Source: UBA7803 sp041690675 (GTDB lineage: Bacteria > Pseudomonadota > Gammaproteobacteria > Pseudomonadales > Azotimanducaceae). Taken from it: a stretch of DNA of 64,000 bases. Each line of letters opens with the position of its first letter. Position 1 is the first letter of the stretch. Both the position numbers and the translations under genes were made by a program. Below, one piece after another: positions 34,763 to 43,968 of this stretch. The stretch lies in contig JAWLGU010000001.1 in assembly GCA_041690675.1 (NCBI GenBank), positions 74,368 through 138,367 on the forward strand, read 5' to 3'. The notes beneath the pieces were generated by a model that saw only the letters and a list, made by a program, of their open reading frames with translations, did not search any database and was not told the origin of the DNA.

Positions 34763-35464
34763 CGCCTCCACCTGGCGCATGCCCGCCGCCGCCACCCGCT
34801 CGATGACGACCAGATCGAAGGGATCGGCGGCGCGCCCGGCCGCGGGATTCACCACCAGGGAGAGCTGGGCGTAGGGAACCCCCCGCTCCCGGAACAGCGC
34901 CGCCTCCGGCATCCCGGTCATCCCCACCAGATCGCAGCCGTCCCGGGCCATGCGCTCGATCTCCGCCGCGGTCTCGAAGCGCGGCCCCTGAGTGCAGCCG
35001 TAGACCGCCCGATCGGCAACGTCCACGCCCGCCGTCCGGGCCGCGGCGAGCAGCCGGCGCCGCAGCGATGCGTCGAAGGGATCAGCGAAATCCGCGTGCA
35101 CGTGCCAGTCGTCCTCGCTGAACGTGTGCGCCCGCCCCCAGGTGTAGTCGATGATCTGGTGCGGCACGTACAGGCGCCCGGGATCGGCATCCGGGGAGAT
35201 ACCGCCCACGGTGTTCAGCGCCACCACGGCCTCCGCTCCGAGGGCGCACAGCACGTCCACGTTGGCCCGGTAGTTGATCAGGTGCGGTGCCAGCCGGCGG
35301 GGCTCGCCGTGGCGGGCGAGGTACGTGACCTCCTGACCTCCCACCCGGCCACACCGCGGCGGCTGGGAGGGAGTGCCGTACCGGGAGCCCGGCGTCTGCA
35401 GGGGCCGGAAATCCGCCGCCAGGAGCAGGGGCGCGGAGCCGCCAATGATGGCCCAGCGGGTCAC
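34724..35464 (-). CDS. S-methyl-5'-thioinosine phosphorylase
   Basis: A 246-residue purine nucleoside phosphorylase-family enzyme, most like Pseudomonas PA3004-type methylthioinosine phosphorylase. Visible blocks are MTRWAIIGGSAPLL, YLARHGEPRRLAPHLINYRANV, ALNTVGGIS and TQGPRFETAAEIERMARDGCDLVGMTGMPEA. It would split methylthioinosine into hypoxanthine and methylthioribose 1-phosphate. GTG 35464 starts 1 bp after the stop of the hypoxanthine phosphoribosyltransferase gene, whose substrate it makes. A methylthioadenosine phosphorylase (MtnP) is the alternative, but the neighbour favours the inosine route. Confidence 0.85.
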   Translation of the reverse strand: MTRWAIIGGSAPLLLAADFRPLQTPGSRYGTPSQPPRCGRVGGQEVTYLARHGEPRRLAPHLINYRANVDVLCALGAEAVVALNTVGGISPDADPGRLYVPHQIIDYTWGRAHTFSEDDWHVHADFADPFDASLRRRLLAAARTAGVDVADRAVYGCTQGPRFETAAEIERMARDGCDLVGMTGMPEAALFRERGVPYAQLSLVVNPAAGRAADPFDLVVIERVAAAGMRQVEALLRVLLESGEGG

Positions 35465-35465
35465 C

Positions 35466-36050
35466 TCAGCCGTCCTCCAGATCGGCGGGGAGCGCGTAGA
35501 TGGCGGGCAGGTTCCGCCAATAGCCGCGGTAGTCCATGCCGCAGCCGAACAGGTACCGATCCGGGCACGTTAGCGCGACGAAGTCCGCCTGCACCGGCCG
35601 CGGGCGTTCGATCCGCTTGTCCACCAGCACGACGGTCAGCACCTCCCGGGCGCCGGCATCTTCGGTCCATCGCACCAGCTCCGCCAGGGTCTCGCCCCGA
35701 TCGAGCACGTCGTCCACCAGCAGCACCGTGCGGTCGCGAAGGTCGAGGGCAGGCTGAGCGTGCCACGTCAGCGCTCCGCCGGTGGTGGCGTCCCGGTAGC
35801 GGCTGACGTGCACGTAACCCACCTGCAGCGGAAACGCCAGGCGCGGCAGAAGCGCCCCGGCGAACGACAAGGCGCCGTGCATGACCACCAGCACCACGGG
35901 GTCCACGTCCAGCAGGCGCAGAGCGAGCCGCACCGACACGCGATCCACCGCCGCTTCGACGTCCTCCCGGCTCACCACCAGCTCCGCCCGCTCCCGGGCA
36001 GCGAGCACCTCCGCCGGCGGACCCTGCCGGCTCCCGCGCCGCTCAGCCAT
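35466..36050 (-). CDS. hpt: Hypoxanthine-guanine phosphoribosyltransferase
   Basis: 194 residues. The PRPP loop VLLVDDVLDRGETL, preceded by the acidic VLVVMHGALSFAG loop and followed by VDKR and CPDRYLFGCGMDY, identifies a type I phosphoribosyltransferase acting on 6-oxopurines. With the adjacent phosphorylase it forms a short route that recovers hypoxanthine from methylthioadenosine, a by-product of polyamine and homoserine lactone synthesis. Start overlaps the MscS channel gene by 8 bp. Confidence 0.88.
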   Translation of the reverse strand: MAERRGSRQGPPAEVLAARERAELVVSREDVEAAVDRVSVRLALRLLDVDPVVLVVMHGALSFAGALLPRLAFPLQVGYVHVSRYRDATTGGALTWHAQPALDLRDRTVLLVDDVLDRGETLAELVRWTEDAGAREVLTVVLVDKRIERPRPVQADFVALTCPDRYLFGCGMDYRGYWRNLPAIYALPADLEDG

Positions 36051-37110
36051 GGGTCAGCTCGGCGCTCGGCGCCAGGCGCACGGTCTGGGTCGGGTAGGCG
36101 ATCTCGGCGCCATGTGCATCGATGATGTCGGCGATCTTGAACAGCACGTCCTGCTTGACGGCGTGGTATTCCGCCCACACGGTGGTCCGGGTGAAGGTGT
36201 AGACGAAGAAATTCAGGGAGGATGCGCCGAAGCTGACGAAGTTGACCATCAGGGTCCGGCTCTGGTCGATGTCCGGGTGGTTCTTCAGCATCGTCTCCAC
36301 GTCCGCCACGATCTTCGGCAGCGCGGCGATGTCGTCGTAGCGCACCCCCACGGTCTCGTAAATGCGCCGGTTGAGCATGCGCGACGGGTTCTCCACCGTG
36401 AGGCTGGTGAACACCGAGTTCGGCACGTACAGCGGGCGCTGGTCGAAGGTGCGAATCCGGGTGAGGCGCCAGCCGATCTCCTCCACCGTACCCTCGATCT
36501 CACGGTCCGGCGAGCGCACCCAGTCACCCACCGAGAACGGCCGGTCGAGGAAGATCAGCAACGCGCCGAAGAAGTTGGCGAGCATGTCCCGGGCTGCGAA
36601 GCCCACGGCGATGCCGCCGATGCCGCCGAACGCCAGCACGCCGGATATGCTGAAGCCCAGTCCCTGCAGCACCATGAGTCCGCCGGTGATGATCACCGAT
36701 GCCCGCAGCAGCTTGCCCACCGCCGTGGCCGTGGTGCGGTCCACGGGCTTCTCCCGGTACCGGGGGTCGGCCACGTGCAGCTCCACGTTGCGAATGAAAC
36801 GCACGGCGAACCACACCAGGAGCACGATGACCGCAACCTCCCGCACCGTCTGCACGTAGTCGAAGATCTCGGCCCGGCCGTCCTCGCCCACCAGCTCGGC
36901 GGCCCAGGTTACCCCCACGACCCAGATGGCCCAGCCGAGGGGCCCCTGGGCCGCGATGACCAGGGCATCGTCGAAGGCGTTGCGGGTGGATTCGGTGTGT
37001 CCCGCCAGCCGCTTGATCAGCACCCGCGCAACCAGGTGCAGGACCGCCGTGAAGAAGACCACGGCGAACGCTCCGATCACCCACTGATGTTCCTGGAAGT
37101 ACTCCACCAT
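36043..37110 (-). CDS. Mechanosensitive channel of the MscS family
   Basis: 355 residues. N-terminal helices (residues about 10-175) lead into the pore helix with ASVIITGGLMVLQGLGFSIS and GGIGGIAVGFAARDMLANFFG, then the beta domain beginning FLDRPFSVGDWVRS, with a VRIRTFDQRPLYVPNS-like segment. It would open under membrane tension to release solutes after osmotic down-shock. It is the first gene of a run with hpt and the phosphorylase, overlapping hpt by 8 bp. ATG 37110 has an AGGAA Shine-Dalgarno sequence. Confidence 0.93.
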   Translation of the reverse strand: MVEYFQEHQWVIGAFAVVFFTAVLHLVARVLIKRLAGHTESTRNAFDDALVIAAQGPLGWAIWVVGVTWAAELVGEDGRAEIFDYVQTVREVAVIVLLVWFAVRFIRNVELHVADPRYREKPVDRTTATAVGKLLRASVIITGGLMVLQGLGFSISGVLAFGGIGGIAVGFAARDMLANFFGALLIFLDRPFSVGDWVRSPDREIEGTVEEIGWRLTRIRTFDQRPLYVPNSVFTSLTVENPSRMLNRRIYETVGVRYDDIAALPKIVADVETMLKNHPDIDQSRTLMVNFVSFGASSLNFFVYTFTRTTVWAEYHAVKQDVLFKIADIIDAHGAEIAYPTQTVRLAPSAELTHG

Positions 37111-37125
37111 GGTTCCTGCCGTGAT

Positions 37126-38655
37126 TCAGAAGTAGCGGGTGAGCTCGAGCTGAATGAAATCGTCCCGCTGCAGCGAGCGGCTCTTCTGCTCGTCGACCAG
37201 GGCTGCGGCCGGCGGCGTGCTGGCGCCGATGGGCTCCGCGCCGCCGAACAGCCGGCCCTCCACCACCGCCATCCAGGAAGCACCGAGCCGCCGGCTCGCT
37301 TCCAGGCTCACCATGTACTCCTCGGTCTCCACGTCCCAGATCAGCCCCACCAGCGCGGTGGTGTCCGCCAGGTCGTTCGCGCGCCAGCGGGTGCCCACGG
37401 CCAGGTCGTGCTCGAACAACGTGTTGTAGGCGGCGGCGTCGCGTTCGTCGTACATGTACTCGGCCACCAGCCCGAGATCGCCACGGCTGCCGAAGATCCC
37501 AACCAGGGTTCGCTCGAACCCGGCCGTATAGGCGGCGTAGCGGTCGCCGTCGCCGCTTCGGGTGAGCGCCTCGAGCTTCCAGGCCCAGTCGCCCACGATC
37601 GCCTGGGCGTCCAGGCCGGTCTGGTCGATGACGTGGTATTCCGGGACCAGAATGATACCACCGCCGCCCGCAGCCGCTTCGGGAACCAGCCGCGGATCAC
37701 GTCCGGTACCGGAAAAATGGTGCACGCCGAAGCTCACGGGGCCGATGTGGTGCGACCAGCGCAGCGCGCCGTCCACCCGCTTACGGCCGGCCCCAGAGAC
37801 GTAGCGCGCGTCGTCGTCCACCGGCAACGGCAGGCGCAGGCGGCCGTCCTCCCCGGCAAACGTGCGCTCACGGAATCCGGTGAGCAGGAAGAGATCGAGG
37901 ATGCCCCAGTCGCGCACCAGCGAGAGCTGGGCCATGGGCTGGCCCAGCTTGTCCTCGCCGTCCACGTTCTCCACCAGATCGGTCTGGTTGACGATATCGA
38001 CCAGGTGATGAAACTCGGTCACCCCCCAGAAGATCTGCCGTGCGCCGAGGTGCAGTTCCCAGTCGTCGCCCACCCGGCTGTAGTAGAGCTCCCGCACGTC
38101 GGCGTGGGTGCGCTCGTCGTCCACCGCGTCCCACCGCAGAAACGGCGAGAAGGTCAGGCTCGAGCGGTCGTCGTCCCAGCTTCGGTGATACTCGAAGCGC
38201 AGGCTGACCGAGGGCTGAAATCGGTCCTGCCCCACGCTCCCCCGTTGCCGGTAACCCCGGGTCTGCACGGCCAGGTCGAGATCGAGATAGGCGCTGCCGC
38301 TGGACGGTGCCGGCGCGGTGACGGGCGGCGGCGCCGCCGCGGGCACGCCGGGCGACCACGGGGAGAGCCCCCGGGCCGTCGCTCGGGCCTCCAGCTCCGG
38401 CCGGAGCTCGGCGGCCAGCCCCAGGGTCTGCACCCGGAACCACGCTCCGTCCTCACGCCGCACCGGGGCCACGTGGATCTCCTGCCCCAGGTCCGCGGTC
38501 AGGTGAGCGGCCCAGTCCCGGGCATTCTGCTCCGATCGGAAGCTGCCGAACACCAGTTCCTCCGCGGCGGCGATGGGCGACGACGACGCCAGCAGGCCCG
38601 CCAGCAGGCACAGCGCGCCGGCCACCGCGGGACCGGTCGGCGAGCGGTGGATCAC
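37126..38655 (-). CDS. Outer-membrane beta-barrel protein with SPOR-like domain
   Basis: 509 residues. A signal peptide (VAGALCLLAGLLASSSPIAAA) is followed by a SPOR-like segment (LVFGSFRSEQNARDWAAHL), a Pro/Ala linker, and a barrel region of alternating short strands ending in aromatic Phe (QLELTRYF), as expected of an outer-membrane porin-like protein. Start GTG 38655 has a GAGGG Shine-Dalgarno sequence and overlaps the stop of the LolA-like gene by 4 bp (GTGA), fixing the start. Such LolA-like plus barrel pairs usually serve an MMPL/RND exporter; no exporter gene is in this window. Exact role unknown. Confidence 0.78.
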   Translation of the reverse strand: MIHRSPTGPAVAGALCLLAGLLASSSPIAAAEELVFGSFRSEQNARDWAAHLTADLGQEIHVAPVRREDGAWFRVQTLGLAAELRPELEARATARGLSPWSPGVPAAAPPPVTAPAPSSGSAYLDLDLAVQTRGYRQRGSVGQDRFQPSVSLRFEYHRSWDDDRSSLTFSPFLRWDAVDDERTHADVRELYYSRVGDDWELHLGARQIFWGVTEFHHLVDIVNQTDLVENVDGEDKLGQPMAQLSLVRDWGILDLFLLTGFRERTFAGEDGRLRLPLPVDDDARYVSGAGRKRVDGALRWSHHIGPVSFGVHHFSGTGRDPRLVPEAAAGGGGIILVPEYHVIDQTGLDAQAIVGDWAWKLEALTRSGDGDRYAAYTAGFERTLVGIFGSRGDLGLVAEYMYDERDAAAYNTLFEHDLAVGTRWRANDLADTTALVGLIWDVETEEYMVSLEASRRLGASWMAVVEGRLFGGAEPIGASTPPAAALVDEQKSRSLQRDDFIQLELTRYF

Positions 38656-39518
38656 CGGGCCCTCGAGAGGCTGTTGGTGGAGAAATCCCGCTCCGCCAGC
38701 AGCCCGTTGCCGAACCGGTATTCCTTCCAGCGAAGCTCGGTGGTCTTGCCGGTCTGAAGGTTCTCCATGAACATGCGCGCGGGCTTCCAGAAGCGTCCCG
38801 CGTAGAGCCGGTACTCGTCGCTCACCAGCACCTTCAGCGGCCGACCGTGACGGTCGAAGTAGTCGATGCGCTCCACCCGCAGGGTCTCCTGATCGAGCAG
38901 AACCTCCTGCCGGGAGTACCCGGAGTACTCGTCCAGCGGCGTGCGCTCCACCCGGTAGCACTGGCGCTCGCCGCACGGCTCCTGCCCCAGCATGCGGTAG
39001 TCGAACTTCTCGACTTCCTGCAGTGCCAGATCCTCGTAGGCGAACTCGCTGGACAGAAAGGGACCGGACTTGTTGCGCGAGGCGATCTTCTTCACCCGGC
39101 GCTGGGCAGGCAGGTAGAGCCACTGGTCGTCCGGGCCCTGGACACGGCTGTAGCTCAACAGCGCCGTGCCGCGGATGGGCTTTGGCGTGTCGAATACCAC
39201 CAGCAGCCGGTCCCCCTCGTCCTCCATCTCGAGTTGACTGATGGAGAGCTGGCGCCGCGACTCGGATCCGCGGCGGTCGCGCAGCACCATCTCGAGCTCC
39301 ACCTGAAGATCGCCATAGCCGGACTCACGGCGATCCTTCTCGAGGAACAGCGCCAGCCCCTGCTGCTCCGGGCTCAGGCTGCTGAGATCCGGCAGGCCAA
39401 CCGCCGCCGGGCCTTCCGCTGCTGCGGCGGCGCCGACGGCGCTCACCACCAGAGCTGCCACACACCACCCCCACGCCGCGTTGCGCACGCGGCCAGCCAG
39501 GCTTACCGCCGACATCAC
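38652..39518 (-). CDS. Outer membrane lipoprotein-sorting-like protein (LolA fold)
   Basis: 288 residues with a signal peptide (residues about 14-36). Body motifs VVFDTPKPIRGTALLSYS, DQWLYLPAQRRVKKIASRNKSGPFLSSEFAYEDL and the Cys pair EPCGERQC match the family annotated as outer membrane lipoprotein-sorting protein, which accompanies RND/MMPL exporters. It is a periplasmic lipid-handling candidate rather than LolA itself. It overlaps the barrel gene downstream and diverges from lexA, sharing a 147-bp region with the SOS boxes. Confidence 0.85.
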   Translation of the reverse strand: MMSAVSLAGRVRNAAWGWCVAALVVSAVGAAAAAEGPAAVGLPDLSSLSPEQQGLALFLEKDRRESGYGDLQVELEMVLRDRRGSESRRQLSISQLEMEDEGDRLLVVFDTPKPIRGTALLSYSRVQGPDDQWLYLPAQRRVKKIASRNKSGPFLSSEFAYEDLALQEVEKFDYRMLGQEPCGERQCYRVERTPLDEYSGYSRQEVLLDQETLRVERIDYFDRHGRPLKVLVSDEYRLYAGRFWKPARMFMENLQTGKTTELRWKEYRFGNGLLAERDFSTNSLSRAR

Positions 39519-39618
39519 CTCGAGTTGCCCCCTCTGTTCCCGTGCTCCCGGCGTTTGCCGGTCCTCGTGGTCGCGTGGCGGATGTTATGCAGCAACCGGG
39601 GGCTGTGCAAACCTGCTT

Positions 39619-39658
39619 TACTGTATATACTTTCAGTCCACTGTATATCCAACCAGGC
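39619..39658 (+). promoter_or_regulatory. Two tandem LexA (SOS) boxes upstream of lexA
   Basis: Box 1 tactgtatatactttcagtc (39619-39638) and box 2 cactgtatatccaaccaggc (39639-39658) match the gammaproteobacterial CTGT-N8-ACAG type; both have a perfect left half and an imperfect right half (TCAG, CCAG). They are exactly 20 bp apart, on the same DNA face, ending 7 bp before the lexA ATG. E. coli lexA has the same two-box layout. Confidence 0.85.
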
Positions 39659-39665
39659 TCGCCTC

Positions 39666-40268
39666 ATGGAAACGCTCACCGCCCGACAGGCCCAGGTTCT
39701 GAACCTCATTCGCCGGTACATCGACGACACCGGATACCCCCCTACCCGCGCCGACATCGCCCAGGAGCTGGGCTTCCGATCCCCCAACGCCGCCGAGGAG
39801 CACCTCAAGGCGCTGGCTCGCAAAGGCGCCATCGAGATGGTTCCGGGCACGTCCCGGGGCATCCGCCTGCCGGAGCAGCCGGGGCTGCCGGTGGTGGGGC
39901 GGGTGGCCGCCGGCGATCCCATCCTGGCCCAGGAGAACATCGAGGATCACGTGGACATCGCCCCGGGTTTCTTCCGGCCGCGGGCGGATTTCCTGCTGCG
40001 GGTGCACGGTGACAGCATGTGCGAGGTGGGCATCCTGGACGGCGATCTGCTGGCGGTGCACAAGACGCCGGAGGCGGCCAACGGCCAGATCGTGGTGGCC
40101 AGGGTCGACGACGAGGTGACGGTGAAACGGTTGCAGCGCACCCGACAGCGTCACAAGGTGCTGCTGCTGCCGGAGAACGCCAGCTACACCCCCATCGAGG
40201 TGGACCTGACCCAGCAGGGCTTCCACATCGAAGGGCTTTCCGTGGGCGTGATCCGACGCAGCCTCTGA
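39666..40268 (+). CDS. lexA: LexA repressor
   Basis: 200 residues. An N-terminal winged helix (ARQAQVLNLIRRYIDDTGYPPTRADIA) is followed by the self-cleavage site Ala82-Gly83 in VAAGDPILA, Ser117 in HGDSMCEVG and Lys154 in DDEVTVKRL. RecA-stimulated autocleavage relieves repression of DNA-damage genes. ATG 39666 lies right after the SOS boxes, so the gene is autoregulated. Convergent with the small conserved gene at 40305. Confidence 0.98.
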   Translation: METLTARQAQVLNLIRRYIDDTGYPPTRADIAQELGFRSPNAAEEHLKALARKGAIEMVPGTSRGIRLPEQPGLPVVGRVAAGDPILAQENIEDHVDIAPGFFRPRADFLLRVHGDSMCEVGILDGDLLAVHKTPEAANGQIVVARVDDEVTVKRLQRTRQRHKVLLLPENASYTPIEVDLTQQGFHIEGLSVGVIRRSL

Positions 40269-40293
40269 TCGCCCGGCGAAGCCGCCGGCGCCG

Positions 40294-40308
40294 CTAGCGA
40301 GCCGCTAG
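40294..40308. terminator. Inverted repeat between lexA and the convergent gene
   Basis: CTAGCG (40294-40299), loop AGC, CGCTAG (40303-40308). It lies 26 bp after the lexA stop and contains the stop codon of the opposing gene. A bidirectional terminator is possible, but there is no T run on either side. Confidence 0.3.
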
Positions 40309-40559
40309 TGAATGGTGGGCGGTGGCTCGTCCCGCTGAGGCTCGGCGTCCTCGACTTCGGCCTCGGCCTCCAGGTACTCCGTGGCGGCATCGATCATGGC
40401 TTCCGCCACGCTGACCAGGTCCTTGCCGAGCATGTCCCGAACCTCGCCGGAGAAACGGATGCGCACCAGCGGCTCGTTCTGGTCTTCGGCCTCCGGATCC
40501 GCCTCGCGTAGCACCACGTCGCCGTTCGCGAGTTCGGTGATTTCCAATAACGTGCTCAT
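40305..40559 (-). CDS. Small conserved acidic protein near lexA/topA
   Basis: 84 residues beginning MSTLLEITELANGDVVLRE, with EPLVRIRFSGEVRDML and an acidic tail EAEAEVEDAEPQ. I recognise the general pattern from short hypothetical proteins in the lexA-topA region of Pseudomonas and relatives. No catalytic motif or membrane segment. ATG 40559 lies 37 bp after topA on the same strand, so it may be co-transcribed. Function unknown. Confidence 0.75.
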   Translation of the reverse strand: MSTLLEITELANGDVVLREADPEAEDQNEPLVRIRFSGEVRDMLGKDLVSVAEAMIDAATEYLEAEAEVEDAEPQRDEPPPTIH

Positions 40560-40596
40560 TCGTCCCTCTAGATCGCCGGGCGCCGGGTGACGGCTA

Positions 40597-43341
40597 TCAC
40601 TCCCGCGCCTTGGCGGCTTTGCTCGATCTGCCCCGGGCCGAACCGCTCTTGCGCACCGTCCGTCCGCCCTTGCCACGACCGTTGCTGGTCTGACGAACAT
40701 CCTCGGCGATCCAGCGGCCGTCCCGGTACACGGCGCGCCAGCCGGTGGCTTTGCCGTCCTCCTCCGACTGTACGTATTGTGAGCGGTCCTTGCGAGAGTA
40801 TCTGACGACTGTCGGACGTCCCTCCGGATCGGTCTCCGGGGCCTCCAGCAGATATCGGAACTTGGGATCCAACTCGTTGGCGTGAGGCTTCAGCTCCCGC
40901 ACCAGGGGCGCGCGCGTTTCCCGGTTCTTGGGGAACTGACTGGCAGCAAGGAAGATGCCGGATGCGCCGTCGCGCAACAGGTAGTAATCGTCCACCTTCT
41001 CGCATTTCAGCTCCGGCATGGGAACCGGGTCCGCCTTGGGCGGTGCCGGCTCGCCGCTGCGCAGCAGCTTGCGGGTGTTCTTGCAGCCCTCGGCGGTACA
41101 AGCGAAGTACTTGCCGAACCGACCGGACTTGAGCTGCATGTCGGCTCCGCACTTGTCACACTCGATGACCGGCCCTTCGTAACCCTTTATGCGGAACTGA
41201 CCCCGCTCCACCTCGAAGCCGGAACAGTCGGGGTTGTTGCCGCAGATGTGCAGCTTGCGATTCTCGTCGATGAGGTAGCTGTCCATGGCGGCGCCGCAGA
41301 TGGGGCAACGGTGCTTCGAGCGCAGCAACCGCGATTCGCCCTCCTCGTCCTGATCCACGTCCACCACCTCGTCGCCCGGGATCAGGTTGACGGTGTTGGT
41401 GCAGCGTTCCTTGGGCGGCAGGTTGTAGCCGGAACAGCCGAGGAACACCCCGGTGCTGCCCGTGCGGATCTGCATGTTGCGGCCACAGCGTTCGCAGGGG
41501 ATGTCCGTGTCCGTGGGCTCGTTGCCACGCATACCGTCCCTGGGATCCTGCGCCTCATCCAGCCGCTTACTGAAGTCGTAGTAGAACTCGTCGAGCACCT
41601 TGCGCCAGTCGATCTTGCCTTCCGCCACCTCGTCGAGCTCCTCCTCGAGCTCGGCGGTGAAGCCGTAATCCATCAGATCGTTGAACTGCTCGAGCAGCCG
41701 GTCCGTCACCAGCTCGCCGATCTTCTCGGCATGGAAGCGCCGGTTGCGCAGGGTGACGTAGCCACGCTCCTGAATGGTGGAGATGATGGACGCGTAGGTC
41801 GAGGGCCGACCGATGCCGCGCTTCTCGAGTTCCCGAACGAGGCTCGCCTCGGAGTACCGGGGGGGCGGCTTGGTGAAGTGCTGAACGGCCTCCACGTCCT
41901 CCAGGGACAGGCGGTCGCCCACCTTGTAGTCCGGCAGAGGACGGTCCTCCTCGGCGCTTCGCTGGGCCCGTTCCCCCTTCTCCACCAGCGCTACCCGGGT
42001 GTAGCCGTCGAACTGCAGGATGCGCCCGCGGATGCGCAGATCGAACTCTCCGGCCCGCACCTGCACCGTGGTGCTCAGGTACTCGGCGGGCGGCATCTGG
42101 CAGCGCAGGAACTGGGCGCGGATCAGCCGGTACAGGCGCACCGCGTCCGCTTCCATCCCGGTGAGCATCTCCGGCAGAGTGCCGACGTTGGAGGGCCGGA
42201 TGGCTTCGTGGGCCTCCTGGGCGTCCGACTTGCTGGCGTAGGTGTTGGGCCGCTCCGGCAGGTAACGCTCGCCGAACTGCTTGCCGATGAAGTCCCGGCA
42301 GGCGGCCACCGCCTCGCTGCTCAGGTTGGTGGAGTCCGTGCGCATGTAGGTGATGTAGCCCGCCTCGTAGAGACGCTGGGCCATGGTCATGGTCTTCTTG
42401 ACGCTGTAGCCGAGCCAGGTGCTGGCCGCCTGCTGCAGGGTCGAGGTAATGAAGGGCGCCGACGGCTTGCTGCGGGTCGGGCGGTCCTCCCGGCTCTCCA
42501 CCACGAAGTCGCGCTGCTTCAGGCGCTCCATGGCCTCGTGAGCGGTATCGCCGTCAATCGGGCGGAAGTTCTCGCCCCGGTCGCTCACCACCTGGAAACG
42601 GCGCGGCTCCTCCCCGGCAGCGGCTCCATTCCGCGACAGATCGGCGAAGCCTTCCCAGTACTCCTCCGGGACGAAGGCGCGGATCTCCCGCTCCCGCTCC
42701 ACCACCAGGCGCACGGCCACGGACTGCACCCGCCCGGCCGACAGGCCGCGGGCCACTTTCGCCCACAAGAGCGGCGACAGCTCGAAACCCACCACCCGGT
42801 CGAGGAAGCGCCGCGCCTGCTGGGCATTCACCCGGTTCATGTTCAGCTCACCGGGCTCGGCGAAGGCGTCCTGGATGGCCTTGCGGGTGATCTCGTTGAA
42901 CACCACCCTCCTGTAGCGGGCGGGATCCCCGCCGATGGTCTCGCGCAGGTGCCAGGCGATGGCTTCGCCCTCCCGGTCGAGGTCCGTGGCGAGATAGATG
43001 GCGTCGGCCTTCTCGGCGAGCCGCACGAGCTCGTCGACCACCCGCTCCTTGCCGGGCAGCACCTGGTAGTCGGCATTCCAGCCGGCCTCCGGATCCACCC
43101 CCATGCGCTTGACCAGGCGCTCCCGCGCCCGACGCTTCTTGTGCTCCGCCTTCTCCTCGGCCGACAGCTTGCGGGTTTTCGCCGCCTCCTGCGCGCGAGC
43201 CTTGGCATCCGTGGGCTGTCCTCCCACCGGAAGGTCACGAATATGGCCGACGCTGGATTTGACGATGTAGTCCTTACCGAGGTACCGGTTGATCGTTTTG
43301 GCTTTGGCGGGGGACTCAACGATGACGAGCGAGCGGGCCAT
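40597..43341 (-). CDS. topA: DNA topoisomerase I
   Basis: 914 residues. Toprim domain opens with SLVIVESPAKAKTINRYLG; YLATDLDREGEAIAWHL holds the acidic Mg2+ site; catalytic Tyr332 sits in YITYMRTDSTNLS. The C-terminal part has three zinc-ribbon units (CERCGRNM to GYNLPPKERC, CPICGAAM to NNPDC, CDKCGADM to AEGC), a further repeat region without cysteines, and a Lys/Arg/Gly-rich tail. It relaxes negative supercoils. Slightly longer than E. coli TopA (865). Confidence 0.98.
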   Translation of the reverse strand: MARSLVIVESPAKAKTINRYLGKDYIVKSSVGHIRDLPVGGQPTDAKARAQEAAKTRKLSAEEKAEHKKRRARERLVKRMGVDPEAGWNADYQVLPGKERVVDELVRLAEKADAIYLATDLDREGEAIAWHLRETIGGDPARYRRVVFNEITRKAIQDAFAEPGELNMNRVNAQQARRFLDRVVGFELSPLLWAKVARGLSAGRVQSVAVRLVVEREREIRAFVPEEYWEGFADLSRNGAAAGEEPRRFQVVSDRGENFRPIDGDTAHEAMERLKQRDFVVESREDRPTRSKPSAPFITSTLQQAASTWLGYSVKKTMTMAQRLYEAGYITYMRTDSTNLSSEAVAACRDFIGKQFGERYLPERPNTYASKSDAQEAHEAIRPSNVGTLPEMLTGMEADAVRLYRLIRAQFLRCQMPPAEYLSTTVQVRAGEFDLRIRGRILQFDGYTRVALVEKGERAQRSAEEDRPLPDYKVGDRLSLEDVEAVQHFTKPPPRYSEASLVRELEKRGIGRPSTYASIISTIQERGYVTLRNRRFHAEKIGELVTDRLLEQFNDLMDYGFTAELEEELDEVAEGKIDWRKVLDEFYYDFSKRLDEAQDPRDGMRGNEPTDTDIPCERCGRNMQIRTGSTGVFLGCSGYNLPPKERCTNTVNLIPGDEVVDVDQDEEGESRLLRSKHRCPICGAAMDSYLIDENRKLHICGNNPDCSGFEVERGQFRIKGYEGPVIECDKCGADMQLKSGRFGKYFACTAEGCKNTRKLLRSGEPAPPKADPVPMPELKCEKVDDYYLLRDGASGIFLAASQFPKNRETRAPLVRELKPHANELDPKFRYLLEAPETDPEGRPTVVRYSRKDRSQYVQSEEDGKATGWRAVYRDGRWIAEDVRQTSNGRGKGGRTVRKSGSARGRSSKAAKARE

Positions 43342-43395
43342 GGACCTCCAGGCGGCGAAATTCGGCGCCGTTATAAGGCGACGCCGAAACGACTG

Positions 43396-43968
43396 TCAAA
43401 TATTTCGTCCTTCCGCCTCGGCCTTCAGACGCGCCTCCAGCGTGTCGAGCGCACGGGCGGCTTCGGACAGACGCGCCGCCAGATCGCTGACGCGTGAGGG
43501 TGAGGTCTCGCGGCCCTCGAGAAAATAGGCGCCCACCGCTCTCGCCTCGCACTCCACGGCGATCACGTCGTCGGGCAGCGTATGCAACACGGGTGCCACG
43601 GCTTCCAGCGCCTCCTCCAGACGCGGGTTCGACGGTTTCTCGCCCGCCAGAAACCACCAGCCCTCGAGGGCCTGAAGGCCGTCGCCGCTGCGCAGCACCC
43701 GCCAGCTCGGCAGCATGCGCAGGGTCGTCGCCAGCGGATAGAGATACACGGCGTGCTCGCGGGTCGTGTCCAGCGCTCGACCGCCGGCAGTCACCCGTTC
43801 CTCGGCCGGCGCGTCCAGCCGTGGCAGACGCCGCAGCTCCACGCGCATTCCTTCCCGGTACGCCTGCTGGCGTAAGAGCGCCAGGCGGCGCTCCCGCGCG
43901 CTGGGCCGGAGCCACAGGATGGGCCCGAAAGCCACCAGCAGAACCACCAAAATGATGAGCCATTCCAC
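43396..43968 (-). CDS. Conserved hypothetical with N-terminal membrane helix
   Basis: 190 residues. GTG 43968 gives VEWLIILVVLLVAFGPILWLRPS, a single N-terminal membrane anchor, then SARERRLALLRQQAYREGM and a soluble domain with an ALEGWWFLAGEKP segment and a C-terminal coiled coil. Similar one-helix proteins flank topA in Pseudomonas (PA3010-type). The frame is open to 44061, but that would overlap the promoter and start of the universal stress protein gene. Function unknown. Confidence 0.75.
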   Translation of the reverse strand: MEWLIILVVLLVAFGPILWLRPSARERRLALLRQQAYREGMRVELRRLPRLDAPAEERVTAGGRALDTTREHAVYLYPLATTLRMLPSWRVLRSGDGLQALEGWWFLAGEKPSNPRLEEALEAVAPVLHTLPDDVIAVECEARAVGAYFLEGRETSPSRVSDLAARLSEAARALDTLEARLKAEAEGRNI

